Below, in pieces: positions 1 to 7,510 of a stretch of 64,000 nucleotides of DNA. Location of the stretch: assembly GCF_001590865.1 (NCBI RefSeq), contig NZ_BBUY01000009.1:62001-126000 (forward strand). The letters run 5' to 3'. The notes beneath the pieces were generated by a model. That model searched no databases. It was not told the DNA's origin and worked only from the letters and a program-made list of their open reading frames with translations. Made by a program: the position numbers and the translations under genes. How positions within the stretch are numbered: the first letter of the stretch is position 1; the number at the start of each line of letters is the position of its first letter. The DNA is from Streptomyces sp. NBRC 110611. GTDB lineage: Bacteria; Actinomycetota; Actinomycetes; Streptomycetales; Streptomycetaceae.

Positions 1-285
1 GGCGCGCTGTGCGTGGAGAACGCCGGGCCGTGGCTGGCGTCGCTGCCGGACGCCGCCTGGGAGATGGTGCCGCCGATGCGCCGCGCCGCGGCCGCGCTGG
101 ACTGGCACCCCGAGCACGGCGACCGTGCCCAGCACCTGGTGTTCACCTCGCCCGGCCTGGACCGTGAGGGGCTGTGCTCCCTGCTGGAGTCCTGCCTGCT
201 CACCGACGCCGAGTACGCGGGCGGCCGGACGGCCTGGAAGGACCTGCCGGCCGCCTTCGACGCACTCCTCGACCCCGTCTCGTGA
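1..285 (+). CDS. CobW-family GTPase/metallochaperone, C-terminal end (partial at window start)
   Basis: The reading frame is open from base 1 and ends at TGA 283-285, so only the last 94 codons are present. The segment (from GALCVENAGPW, with PPMRRAAAALDWHPEHGDR and TSPGLDREGLCSLLESCLLT) resembles the C-terminal domain of COG0523/CobW GTPases. These act as metal (often zinc) insertases or chaperones. The nucleotide-binding half lies outside the window. It sits 130 bp upstream of an S18 paralogue on the same strand, an arrangement known from Streptomyces zinc-starvation (Zur) loci. The Zur box would be upstream, so zinc control is inferred from context only. Confidence 0.75.
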   Translation, partial: GALCVENAGPWLASLPDAAWEMVPPMRRAAAALDWHPEHGDRAQHLVFTSPGLDREGLCSLLESCLLTDAEYAGGRTAWKDLPAAFDALLDPVS

Positions 286-316
286 CCGCGCTCCGCACCG
301 CACCCGCCATCCGCAC

Positions 317-380
317 GTCATACGTCATGTGCCGTACCTCATACGCCGCATGTCATACGTCATGCGCCGTATGACATGCG
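317..380 (+). repeat. 35-bp-period direct repeat plus 13-bp hairpin in the S18 leader
   Basis: A 20-base block beginning GTCATACGTCATG occurs at 317-336 and again at 352-371 with one mismatch. The second copy lies inside a perfect inverted repeat, 347-359 against 368-380, with an 8-base loop. The structure ends about 24 bases before the ribosome-binding site of the S18 paralogue, so it could be a leader hairpin, an attenuator or a protein-binding array. Confidence 0.7.
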
Positions 381-415
381 TCGTACGCCCTGCGACATAC
401 GCCAAAGGAAGTCCC

Positions 416-652
416 ATGCCCCGACGGTCCGACTCGCGCCGGAAGCTCACGCCCCGCCCCAATCCTCTGGATGCCGCGGGTATCACCTACATCGACTACA
501 AGGACACCGATCTGCTGCGGAAGTTCATCTCGGACCGCGGCAAGATCCGCAGCCGCCGGGTCACCCGGGTCACCGCCCAGCAGCAGCGGCAGCTGGCCCG
601 GGCGATCAAGAACGCGCGGGAGATGGCGCTGCTTCCGTACGCGTCACGGTGA
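416..652 (+). CDS. rpsR2: 30S ribosomal protein S18 paralogue (zinc-independent type)
   Basis: A 78-residue, very basic protein with the S18 core: DAAGITYIDYKDTDLLRKFI around residues 20-39, then RGKIRSRRVTRVTAQQQRQL and the C-terminal ALLPYASR. It contains no cysteine at all, so it cannot hold zinc, which is the C-minus form that replaces the zinc-binding protein during zinc shortage. The ATG at 416 is preceded by AAAGGAAG about 5 bases upstream. The upstream CobW-type gene supports a zinc-economy role. The main S18 gene should be elsewhere in the genome. The symbol follows Streptomyces practice for the second copy. Confidence 0.9.
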   Translation: MPRRSDSRRKLTPRPNPLDAAGITYIDYKDTDLLRKFISDRGKIRSRRVTRVTAQQQRQLARAIKNAREMALLPYASR

Positions 653-658
653 CCGCCG

Positions 659-717
659 TCGCCGGCCGGAGGGGCGCCGCTCGCCGGCCGGCCCCCGTCG
701 GCCCCTCCGGCCGGCGA
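659..717. terminator. Long inverted repeat after the S18 paralogue
   Basis: Arms 659-675 and 701-717 pair perfectly over 17 bp (core GCCGGCCGGAGGGGC); the 25-base loop contains its own GGCCGGC stem. It starts 7 bases after the S18 stop and is the likely transcription end. There is no T-run, as is common in Streptomyces. Confidence 0.7.
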
Positions 718-822
718 ACGGCGCATCATGGGTGGCCGGAAGACGCTCGGTTGCGGCCGATTGCCGGGGAGCATCGGGGGAAGGTGCTCGACGAGCTGTG
801 ACCGCCTCGGCACCGACTGTCG

Positions 823-832
823 TGCACGTGCA
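823..832. promoter_or_regulatory. TGCACGTGCA palindrome, copy 1, with promoter of the DUF397 gene
   Basis: A perfect 10-bp palindrome 84 bases before the DUF397 start. A -10-like TATGAT lies at 863-868 and a weak -35 (TGCATT) at 841-846, so the palindrome sits just upstream of -35, where an activator would bind. A related TGCGCATGCA follows at 835-844. The same palindrome recurs at 1160-1169 and 1940-1949. Confidence 0.5.
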
Positions 833-906
833 TCTGCGCATGCATTCGCCTATGAACGCAGCTATGATCCCGGGCAGTTGACACCGTTTATCACCGGGAG
901 ATCCCA

Positions 907-1146
907 GTGCCCCACGCATACAACGGCATGGCCGCAACGGATCTCCATGATGTCGCCTGGCAGAAGAGCAGGCACAGCAACTCCCAGGGTTCCTGCGTGG
1001 AGTTCGCCAAGCTGCCGGGCGGCGAGATCGCCGTCCGCAATTCACGATTCCCGGACGGTCCGGCGCTCATCTACACGCTGGCCGAGGTCGAGGCGATGCT
1101 GCTGGGGGTCAAGGACGGGGAGTTCGATCACCTCGTACGCGACTGA
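907..1146 (+). CDS. DUF397 domain protein
   Basis: A 79-residue DUF397 protein. It has the family pattern: WQKSRHSNSQGSCVEFAKL near residues 18-36, then IAVRNSRFPDGPALIY. These small proteins are encoded next to XRE/DUF5753 regulators in Streptomyces and are thought to act with them, as in the BldB/WhiJ-type systems; the mechanism is poorly known. GTG 907 follows GGGAG about 6 bases upstream; ATG 928 is the alternative. It is convergent with the RsbW-like gene and shares the palindrome TGCACGTGCA with it and the XRE gene at 2157. The three probably form one regulatory module. Confidence 0.85.
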   Translation: MPHAYNGMAATDLHDVAWQKSRHSNSQGSCVEFAKLPGGEIAVRNSRFPDGPALIYTLAEVEAMLLGVKDGEFDHLVRD

Positions 1147-1159
1147 GGACGGGTGCATA

Positions 1160-1169
1160 TGCACGTGCA
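1160..1169. promoter_or_regulatory. TGCACGTGCA palindrome, copy 2
   Basis: A second perfect copy lies 14 bases after the DUF397 stop, between convergent genes, where no promoter is expected. It may help form a loop between the other two copies or be a remnant. The preceding bases make a partial further half-site (TGCATATGCA, 1154-1163). Confidence 0.4.
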
Positions 1170-1264
1170 TCCGGCCCGCGTCACGTAAGGCTGGCACATG
1201 CGCCTCGCGCCACTCGGTGGATCCCCGTCCGACCCGGCGTATTGATGCGCACCCCGGCGCGCAG

Positions 1265-1307
1265 CACGCGAGCGGGCGCCCATCACGTACGGGCGCCCGC
1301 TCGCGTG
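1265..1307. terminator. Bidirectional terminator between convergent genes
   Basis: A perfect 17-bp stem, 1265-1281 with 1291-1307, and a 9-base loop. It lies between the DUF397 gene and the end of the RsbW-like gene and can serve both. Confidence 0.8.
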
Positions 1308-1319
1308 GAGGCCGAGTGG

Positions 1320-1811
1320 CTACGGCAGCCGGAAGAGCGCCCACACGATCTTCCCGTGTGCGACGCCGGACAGCGGGTGCCATCCCCAGCCGTCACTGAA
1401 CGATTCCACCAGGTACAGCCCGCGCCCTGATTCCGCCGCGGAGTCGACTTCGCCGCCGGTGGCGACGGGTGAGTCGTCGCTCGGGTCCCGTACGGCACAT
1501 ATCAGTCGCTGCGACCAGCGCATCAGATGGAGCCGGGCGGGCGGGGTGGCGTCGGCGTGCTCCGGGGCGGCGAGGATCGCGTGCCGCAGAGCATTGGTGA
1601 CGAGTTCCGAGACGACCAGGCTCACCGAGTCGAAGAGGTCGTCGTCCAGCTCCCAGCCGCGCATGGTCTCGCGCGTGAACTTCCGTGCACAGCTCACCGA
1701 TTCGTAGTGCGGGGGGAGTGTGCACGAAACGGATCCGGAGACCGTCAGCGGATCGACGGGAGGAAAGCCCTGCCACAACGGCTCGAGCATGGTCAAAACC
1801 TTGGTCCCCAT
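1320..1811 (-). CDS. RsbW-like ATP-binding protein (HATPase_c_2)
   Basis: A 163-residue single-domain GHKL ATPase of the anti-sigma/serine kinase type. The N box is visible as VVSELVTNALRHA near residues 68-80, and the G1-type motif as ESGRGLYLVESFSDGWG near 130-146. Proteins of this size in Streptomyces act as anti-sigma or anti-anti-sigma kinases or as partners of XRE/DUF397 modules. ATG 1811 is chosen because AGGAG lies 8 bases upstream; GTG 1820 overlaps that site. It is divergent from the XRE gene at 2157, with 345 bp between them. No sigma factor is adjacent, so its target is unknown. Confidence 0.85.
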   Translation of the reverse strand: MGTKVLTMLEPLWQGFPPVDPLTVSGSVSCTLPPHYESVSCARKFTRETMRGWELDDDLFDSVSLVVSELVTNALRHAILAAPEHADATPPARLHLMRWSQRLICAVRDPSDDSPVATGGEVDSAAESGRGLYLVESFSDGWGWHPLSGVAHGKIVWALFRLP

Positions 1812-2156
1812 GCGAGGCACTCCTGGCGTTCGCGGACGTCATGGCCCTGGCCGGTCAGCCGGGCCTGGCGGATCTTTCACGAGCGTGCATGTGTGCGACA
1901 CCCATGGTTCCCAATGCGTGAGACAGATGCAAGGGCAGATGCACGTGCACGCGCCGAGATTGCGGGAAAGTGACCGGATTTGACGGGAATTCTTTCCGGA
2001 TTCGTTCCGGATCCTTTGCCGCTCTTCGCCGTAGTTCTTGTGGAGAGCCTGCGTGGGCCGCACATATCAGTAATCAGATGAGCACTCAACGGAGCCTGGG
2101 CATGGCAGACTTCGCCCCACTGTTGGACGGGTGGGGGTCACAGGAGGGTCAGAGAG
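1812..2156. promoter_or_regulatory. Divergent promoter region with TGCACGTGCA copy 3
   Basis: A non-coding 345-bp space between the RsbW-like gene and the XRE regulator. It holds the third perfect TGCACGTGCA at 1940-1949, flanked by more half-sites (GATGCAAGGGCAGATGCACG from 1928, and GTGCATGTGTGCGAC from 1884). The stretch 1970-2060 is AT-richer than its surroundings and is the likely core-promoter zone for both directions. Which gene each site controls cannot be told from sequence. Confidence 0.5.
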
Positions 2157-3020
2157 GTGTCCGCAAGTGAGTCGAGCGGGTCGGTGGTGCGGCGGATCCT
2201 GCTCGGGTCGCAGCTTCGCCGCCTGCGTGAATCCCGTGGGATAACCCGCGAGGCGGCCGGCTATTCGATCCGGGCGTCCGAGTCGAAGATCAGCCGCATG
2301 GAGTTGGGCAGGGTGAGCTTCAAGGCGCGCGATATAGAAGACCTGCTCACCCTGTACGGAGTCGGCGACGCACAGGAGCGGGAGGCACTGCTGTCCCTGG
2401 CACGCGAGGCCAACATGGCGGGCTGGTGGCACAGTTACACCGATGTGCTGCCCGCGTGGTTCCAGACGTATGTGGGCCTGGAAGGAGCCACGTCCCTGAT
2501 CCGGGTCTACGAAGTCCAGTTCGTCCACGGCCTGTTGCAGACCGAGAGCTACTCCCAGGCCGTCGTCCGGCGCGGTATGCCCGACGCCGCTCCGGCCGAC
2601 ATAGACCGCCGGGTCGCGCTGCGCATGGAACGCCAGAAGCTGCTCGTGGCCGAACGGCCGGCGGAGTTCCACTGCGTACTGGACGAGGCCGCGCTGCGCC
2701 GCCCGTACGGTGACCGCCAGGTCATGCGCGAACAGCTGCGGCATCTGATCGAGGTGTCCGAGCGCCCGAATGTGCGCCTTCAGGTCATGCCGTTCAGCCT
2801 CGGCGGGCACGCCGGTGAATTCGGCGCCTTCACCATGCTGGGATTCCAGGAATCCGGGCTGCCGGACGTCGTCTTCATGGAACAGCTCACCAGCGCGCTC
2901 TATCTGGACAAGCCCGAAGAGGTCGCCCAGTACGGGCGGGTGATGGACCGGCTCCAGGAAGAAGGCCCCAGCCCCGCGGAGACCAGGGATATCCTGCGTG
3001 GTCTACTCCAACTTATGTGA
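2157..3020 (+). CDS. XRE-family regulator with DUF5753 domain
   Basis: A 287-residue protein. Residues 12-72 form an XRE helix-turn-helix (LLGSQLRRLRESRGITREAA, then SESKISRMELGRVSFKARDI). The rest is the DUF5753 sensor-like domain (FVHGLLQTESYSQAVVR, VLDEAALRRPYG, LQVMPFSLGGHAGEFGAFTM). GTG 2157 has GGAGGG about 9 bases upstream. The family is usually paired with DUF397 proteins and controls development or antibiotic genes. Here it is part of a trio with the DUF397 protein at 907 and the ATPase at 1320, and it probably binds the shared palindrome. Confidence 0.88.
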   Translation: MSASESSGSVVRRILLGSQLRRLRESRGITREAAGYSIRASESKISRMELGRVSFKARDIEDLLTLYGVGDAQEREALLSLAREANMAGWWHSYTDVLPAWFQTYVGLEGATSLIRVYEVQFVHGLLQTESYSQAVVRRGMPDAAPADIDRRVALRMERQKLLVAERPAEFHCVLDEAALRRPYGDRQVMREQLRHLIEVSERPNVRLQVMPFSLGGHAGEFGAFTMLGFQESGLPDVVFMEQLTSALYLDKPEEVAQYGRVMDRLQEEGPSPAETRDILRGLLQLM

Positions 3021-3104
3021 CGCGTCGGTAGGATGGCGAACCATCAGGAGTCAGCACCCCCCAACTGGGCTCCTCGCGTGCCCTGTTCTCCAGATCGGGA
3101 TGGC

Positions 3105-4562
3105 ATGTCCTACTTCGACGAGTTGGCCTATCAGTTCATCGACGGTGAGTGGCGCTCCGGAAGCGGCTCGTGGGACATCGTCGACTTCAACCCCTATAAC
3201 GGCGAAAAGCTCACCTCCATACCCGTCGCCACGGTCGAGGAGATCGACCAGGCCTACCGCGCCGCCGAGCGTGCGCAGCGGGACTGGGGCGCCATCAACC
3301 CGTACACCCGCCGCACGGTCTTCGAACGCGTGCTGCGGATCATCGACGACCGCGAGGCGGAGCTGTCCGAGGCGATCACCGCCGAGGTCGGCGGCACCCT
3401 CGCCAAGGTGGCCTTCGAACTCCACCTCGCCAGGGAGTTCCTCCGCGAGGCGATGCAGCTCGCGCTGCGCCCCGAGGGCCGCATCCTGCCCTCGCCCATC
3501 GACGGCAAGGAGAACCGCCTCTACCGGCTGCCGGTCGGCGTCGTCGGTGTCATCAGCCCCTTCAACTTCCCCTTCCTGCTGTCGCTCAAGTCCGTCGCCC
3601 CGGCCATCGCGCTCGGCAACGCCGTCGTCCTCAAACCGCACCAGAACACCCCGGTCTGCGGCGGCGGGCTGGTCGCCAGGATCTTCGAGGAGGCCGGGCT
3701 GCCGGCCGGTGTGCTCAACGTCGTCGTCACCGACATCGCCGAGATCGGCGACGCGCTGATCGACCACCCCGTGCCCAAGACCATCTCCTTCACCGGCTCG
3801 GAGCGCGTCGGCCGCCACGTCGCCACCGTCGCCGCCGCCAACTTCAAGCACTCGATCCTCGAACTGGGCGGCAACAGCGCCCTGGTGGTACTGGACGACG
3901 CCGACCTCGACTACGCCGTGGACGCCGCGGTCTTCAGCCGCTTCGTCCACCAGGGCCAGGTCTGCATGGCCGCCAACCGGGTGCTCGTGGACCGCGCCGT
4001 GGAGCGGGAGTTCACCGAGAAGTTCGTCGCCAAGGTCGCGTCCCTGAAGGTCGGCGACCCCACCGACCCGCAGACCCACATCGGCCCGCTGATCAACGAG
4101 GGCCAGGCCGAGGCCGTCTCCTCACTGGTGGACCGCGCGGTCACCGAGGGCGCCTCGGCGCTCCTGCGCGGCGAGACCAGGGGCACGCTCGTCGCGCCGA
4201 GCGTGCTGGGCAGTCTGCCGGCGGACTCGCCACTGCTGACCCAGGAGATCTTCGGTCCCGTCGTCGTGCTGATCCCCTTCGACGGCGACGACGAGGCTGT
4301 ACGGATCACCAACGCCACGCCGTACGGGCTCAGCGGCGCCGTGCACACCGGCGACATCGAGCGCGGCGTGCGGTTCGCCAAGCGCATCGACACCGGGATG
4401 TTCCACGTCAACGACGCCACGGTGCACGACGAGCCGATCGTCCCCTTCGGCGGGGAGAAGAGCTCGGGTGTGGGGCGGCTGAACGGCGAGGCGATGGTGG
4501 AGGCGTTCACCACCACCAAGTGGATCTCCATCCAGCACGGGCGGTCGCGGTTCCCGTTCTGA
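3105..4562 (+). CDS. NAD(P)-dependent aldehyde dehydrogenase (benzaldehyde dehydrogenase-like)
   Basis: A 485-residue member of the ALDH superfamily, oxidising an aldehyde to its acid in the cytosol. Visible features are the N-terminal YQFIDGEWR, the Rossmann entry GVISPFNFPFLLSLKSVAPA and VVLKPHQNTP, the general base in ELGGNSALVV (Glu253), the nucleophile in FVHQGQVCMA (Cys287), EIFGPV and FGGEKSSGVGR. The internal pattern suggests the benzaldehyde/vanillin group, but the substrate is not proven. ATG 3105 matches the usual family N-terminus; an in-frame start at 3033 would add 24 unusual residues. It follows the XRE gene by 84 bp and may be read through from it. Confidence 0.88.
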   Translation: MSYFDELAYQFIDGEWRSGSGSWDIVDFNPYNGEKLTSIPVATVEEIDQAYRAAERAQRDWGAINPYTRRTVFERVLRIIDDREAELSEAITAEVGGTLAKVAFELHLAREFLREAMQLALRPEGRILPSPIDGKENRLYRLPVGVVGVISPFNFPFLLSLKSVAPAIALGNAVVLKPHQNTPVCGGGLVARIFEEAGLPAGVLNVVVTDIAEIGDALIDHPVPKTISFTGSERVGRHVATVAAANFKHSILELGGNSALVVLDDADLDYAVDAAVFSRFVHQGQVCMAANRVLVDRAVEREFTEKFVAKVASLKVGDPTDPQTHIGPLINEGQAEAVSSLVDRAVTEGASALLRGETRGTLVAPSVLGSLPADSPLLTQEIFGPVVVLIPFDGDDEAVRITNATPYGLSGAVHTGDIERGVRFAKRIDTGMFHVNDATVHDEPIVPFGGEKSSGVGRLNGEAMVEAFTTTKWISIQHGRSRFPF

Positions 4563-4800
4563 TACCTGGGCTGCCTTGGCTGCTTTAGCTGTTCAGTGCC
4601 TTGCTGTGCTGCCTGTTTGCTGCCTCCTTCCTTGCTTCCTTGTTTCGGCAACGATTACGGAGCGTTAATGGTTCCCGGCGCAGGGTGAAGTCGGTGAGGC
4701 AAGTGAAAGTGGACGGGATCTAGGACGGGGGCTGACCGCTTTCGTCTCTAGCGTGAGGGGTGTCGGAGAGTTTACGGACGTCAGGAAGGTGGTAGAGGCC

Positions 4801-5352
4801 ATGCCCACTCTTGTTCTTGCGGAGGAGCACGGTGATGAGACCGGAGCGCTGCTCTCGTTCCTGGAGGCTCAGCGCGGCGGGCTGCGACGGGCGGTGCTCG
4901 GGCTGACCGCGGCCCAGGCGGCCGAGCGGCCCAGCGCCAGCGAGCTGTCGCTGGCCGGACTGGTCAAGCATGTCGCGGAGGTCGAGCAGGGCTGGGTGGA
5001 GAAGGCGCAGCAGCGGCCGCCCTCCGTCGAGCGGGACGAGAGCAACTGGCATCTCAGCTTCCAGCTGGAGGGAGAGAAAGGGGAGACGCTGGCCGGGGTG
5101 CTGGAGTTCTGGGACGGTGTCGCGCGGCGGACCGAAGAGTTCATCCGGTCCGTGCCGAGTCTCAACGACACTTTCCCGCTGCCCGAGGCGCCGTGGTTCC
5201 CGCCGAACGCCCGGCGGTCGGTGCGCTGGCTCCTGCTGCATCTGATCGAGGAGACCGCCCGGCACGCCGGTCACGCGGACGTCATCCGTGAGTCCCTGGA
5301 CGGTGCGACGGCCTTCGCGCTGGTGGACCGGGAGCAGCGGGGAGAGCAGTAG
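4801..5352 (+). CDS. DinB/mycothiol-dependent maleylpyruvate isomerase-like protein
   Basis: A 183-residue four-helix-bundle protein of the DinB (DUF664) type. Metal-binding positions are visible in SLAGLVKHVAEVEQGW and in the C-terminal HLIEETARHAGHADVIRE. In actinobacteria such proteins are thiol-dependent, mostly mycothiol, metalloenzymes of uncertain reaction. The ATG at 4801 is chosen because the family starts with a short helix soon after; the frame is open to 4753. The PadR gene follows after 39 bp on the same strand, so the two are probably cotranscribed and PadR may regulate the pair. Confidence 0.75.
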   Translation: MPTLVLAEEHGDETGALLSFLEAQRGGLRRAVLGLTAAQAAERPSASELSLAGLVKHVAEVEQGWVEKAQQRPPSVERDESNWHLSFQLEGEKGETLAGVLEFWDGVARRTEEFIRSVPSLNDTFPLPEAPWFPPNARRSVRWLLLHLIEETARHAGHADVIRESLDGATAFALVDREQRGEQ

Positions 5353-5391
5353 CGCAGGAGGAGCAGCGGCAGGAGCAATAGCCTGGAGGGC

Positions 5392-6033
5392 ATGTCAGCG
5401 ATCCGTCTTCTGGTGCTCGGCGCCGTCCGGCAGCACGGCCGGGCCCACGGCTATCAGGTACGCAACGACCTGGAGTACTGGGGCGCCCATGAGTGGTCCA
5501 ACGCCAAGCCCGGCTCGATCTACCACGCGCTGAAGCAGATGGCGAAGCAGGGCCTGCTGCACGCCCATGAGATCGCGCCGTCCACGGCCGGCGGGCCGCC
5601 GCGCACCGAGTACGAGATCACGGAGCGGGGTACGCAGGAGTACTTCACGCTGCTGCGCGGCGCCCTGACCGCGTACGACCAGAAGCCCGACGCGCTGGCG
5701 GCCGCGCTCGGCCTGCTCGTCGACCTGGACCGCGCGGAGGCGCTCGCACTGCTGGAGGAGCGGGTGCGGGGCATCGCGGAGTGGCGCGCCTCGGTCACCG
5801 AGTACTACACGCCCGAGGGGGGGCCGGGGCAGCTCGGCCATATCGGGGAGATCATGAATTACTGGGTCCACTCGGCGGACGCCGGCGCCGAGTGGACCCG
5901 TGGGCTGATCGAGCGGATCAAGGGCGGGGCGTATGTCTTCGCCGGTGAGGGGGAGCCGTTCGTCGGGGTTCTCAGGGAGGGGCAGGAGAATCCGTATGCG
6001 ACGAGGGAGGTCCATCCCGGGGACGCCCGTTGA
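5392..6033 (+). CDS. PadR-family transcriptional regulator
   Basis: 213 residues. Residues 1-85 are the PadR winged helix (SAIRLLVLGAVRQHGRAHGY, then PGSIYHALKQMAKQGLLHAH and RTEYEITERG). The C-terminal half is the helical Vir-type dimerisation domain. Members repress genes for drug export or phenolic acid breakdown. The closest candidate target is the DinB-like gene just upstream. It is convergent with gadB, 58 bp apart, and no clear terminator was seen in that gap. Confidence 0.85.
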   Translation: MSAIRLLVLGAVRQHGRAHGYQVRNDLEYWGAHEWSNAKPGSIYHALKQMAKQGLLHAHEIAPSTAGGPPRTEYEITERGTQEYFTLLRGALTAYDQKPDALAAALGLLVDLDRAEALALLEERVRGIAEWRASVTEYYTPEGGPGQLGHIGEIMNYWVHSADAGAEWTRGLIERIKGGAYVFAGEGEPFVGVLREGQENPYATREVHPGDAR

Positions 6034-6091
6034 GCTCCCAGTGAGCCCGGAGGCCTGCACGTGTGCCCCAGGGGTCCGGAGGGGCGTGACG

Positions 6092-7510
6092 TCAGTGGTG
6101 GAAGGCTGTTGCCACGTTTTCCGGGCGTTGCAGGGGGCCCGGCTGCCGGCGTAGTTCGGTCAGGAGGTCTTCCAGGTCGGCGAGGAACAGGTCGGCCAGG
6201 TCCTGGGAGAAGCCGTTGCGGCAGACGATCCGCAGGACGGAGAGGTCCTGGCGGTCGGGCGGGAAGGTGTAGGCCGGGACCAGCCAGCCGCGTTCCCTGA
6301 TCCGCCGGGACACGTCGAAGACGTCGAACGCCTTGACGTCGTCCGCGGTGGTGAAGGCGAAGACCGGCAGCTGGTCGCCGTGGGTGAGCAGCCTGAAGTC
6401 GCCCAGTGCGCCGATCCGTTCGGCCAGCGAGCAGGCCACGTCCCGCGTCGTCTGCTGTACGGCGCGGTAGCCGGCCCGGCCGAGCCGCAGAAAGGTGTAG
6501 TACTGGGCGGCGACCTGGGCGCCGGGCCGGGAGAAGTTGAGTGCGAAGGTCGGCATGTCGCCGCCCAGGTAGTTGACGCGGAAGACCAGCTCTTCGGGGA
6601 GGGCTGCTTCGTCGCGCCACAGGGCCCAGCCGACGCCGGGGTAGACCAGGCCGTACTTGTGGCCGGAGGTGTTGATGGAGGCGACCCGGGGCAGCCGGAA
6701 GTCCCACACCGGCTCGGGGTCGAGGAATGGGGCGATCATGGCGCCGGACGCGCCGTCCACGTGGACCGGGATGTCCCAGCCCTGCTTCTCCTGAAGCTCG
6801 TCGAGCGCCGCGCAGATCTCGGCCACCGGCTCGTACGACCCGTCGAAGGTCGAGCCGAGGACCGCCACGACCCCGATGGTGTTCTCGTCGCAGAGTTCGG
6901 CGGCGGAGGCCGCGTCCAGGTGGAAGCGGTCGCCCCGCATCGGGGCCTGGCGGGCCTCGACCTCCCAGAAGTTGCAGAACTTCTCCCAGCAGACCTGGAC
7001 GTTGGCGCCCATGACGAGGTTGGGCCGGGCGGTGGCCGGATAGCGGTCCGCGTGGCGCCGCGTCCAGCGTCGTTTGAGCGCCATCCCGGCGAGCATGCAG
7101 GCCTCGCTAGAGCCGGTGGTGGAGCAGCCGACGGCGGCGGACGGGTCGGGGGCGTGCCACAGGTCGGCGAGCATCGCCACGCACCGCTCCTCCAGTTCGG
7201 CGGTGCGCGGGTACTCGTCCTTGTCGATCATGTTCTTGTCCCGGCACTCCGCCATCAGGACGCCGGCCTGCGTCTCCATCCAGGTGGTGACGAACGTCGC
7301 CAGGTTGAGGCGGGAGTTGCCGTCCAGCATCAGTTCGTCGTGGACGAACTGGTAGGCGGTGTGCGGGGCGACCGGGCCGTCGGGCAGGGCGTGGCGGGAC
7401 GGCGCGGTGTCCATTCCGGCGATCGGGTCGGCCTCGCCGTAGAAGGGGTTGACGGGGTGGGCGGCGGCGTGCCGGGGGCCATGTGCCGCGGCGCCTTTGT
7501 GCAGCGTCAT
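6092..7510 (-). CDS. gadB: Glutamate decarboxylase (PLP-dependent)
   Basis: 472 residues, normal length for bacterial GadB. The enzyme converts glutamate to GABA and CO2, consuming a proton, in the cytosol. It shows the group II decarboxylase signs: CSTTGSSEACMLAGMALKRRW, HVDGASGAMIAPF (Asp252) and INTSGHKYGLVYPG with the PLP lysine at Lys285. Its ATG (7508-7510) overlaps the stop of the upstream wrbA-like gene in an ATGA, so the two are translationally coupled. No glutamate/GABA antiporter is adjacent. The role could be acid tolerance or GABA metabolism. Confidence 0.92.
   Translation of the reverse strand: MTLHKGAAAHGPRHAAAHPVNPFYGEADPIAGMDTAPSRHALPDGPVAPHTAYQFVHDELMLDGNSRLNLATFVTTWMETQAGVLMAECRDKNMIDKDEYPRTAELEERCVAMLADLWHAPDPSAAVGCSTTGSSEACMLAGMALKRRWTRRHADRYPATARPNLVMGANVQVCWEKFCNFWEVEARQAPMRGDRFHLDAASAAELCDENTIGVVAVLGSTFDGSYEPVAEICAALDELQEKQGWDIPVHVDGASGAMIAPFLDPEPVWDFRLPRVASINTSGHKYGLVYPGVGWALWRDEAALPEELVFRVNYLGGDMPTFALNFSRPGAQVAAQYYTFLRLGRAGYRAVQQTTRDVACSLAERIGALGDFRLLTHGDQLPVFAFTTADDVKAFDVFDVSRRIRERGWLVPAYTFPPDRQDLSVLRIVCRNGFSQDLADLFLADLEDLLTELRRQPGPLQRPENVATAFHH

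Noticed and set aside
3033..3104. An earlier start for the aldehyde dehydrogenase
   Set aside because: The added 24 residues are unlike the family, and ATG 3105 gives the normal N-terminus.
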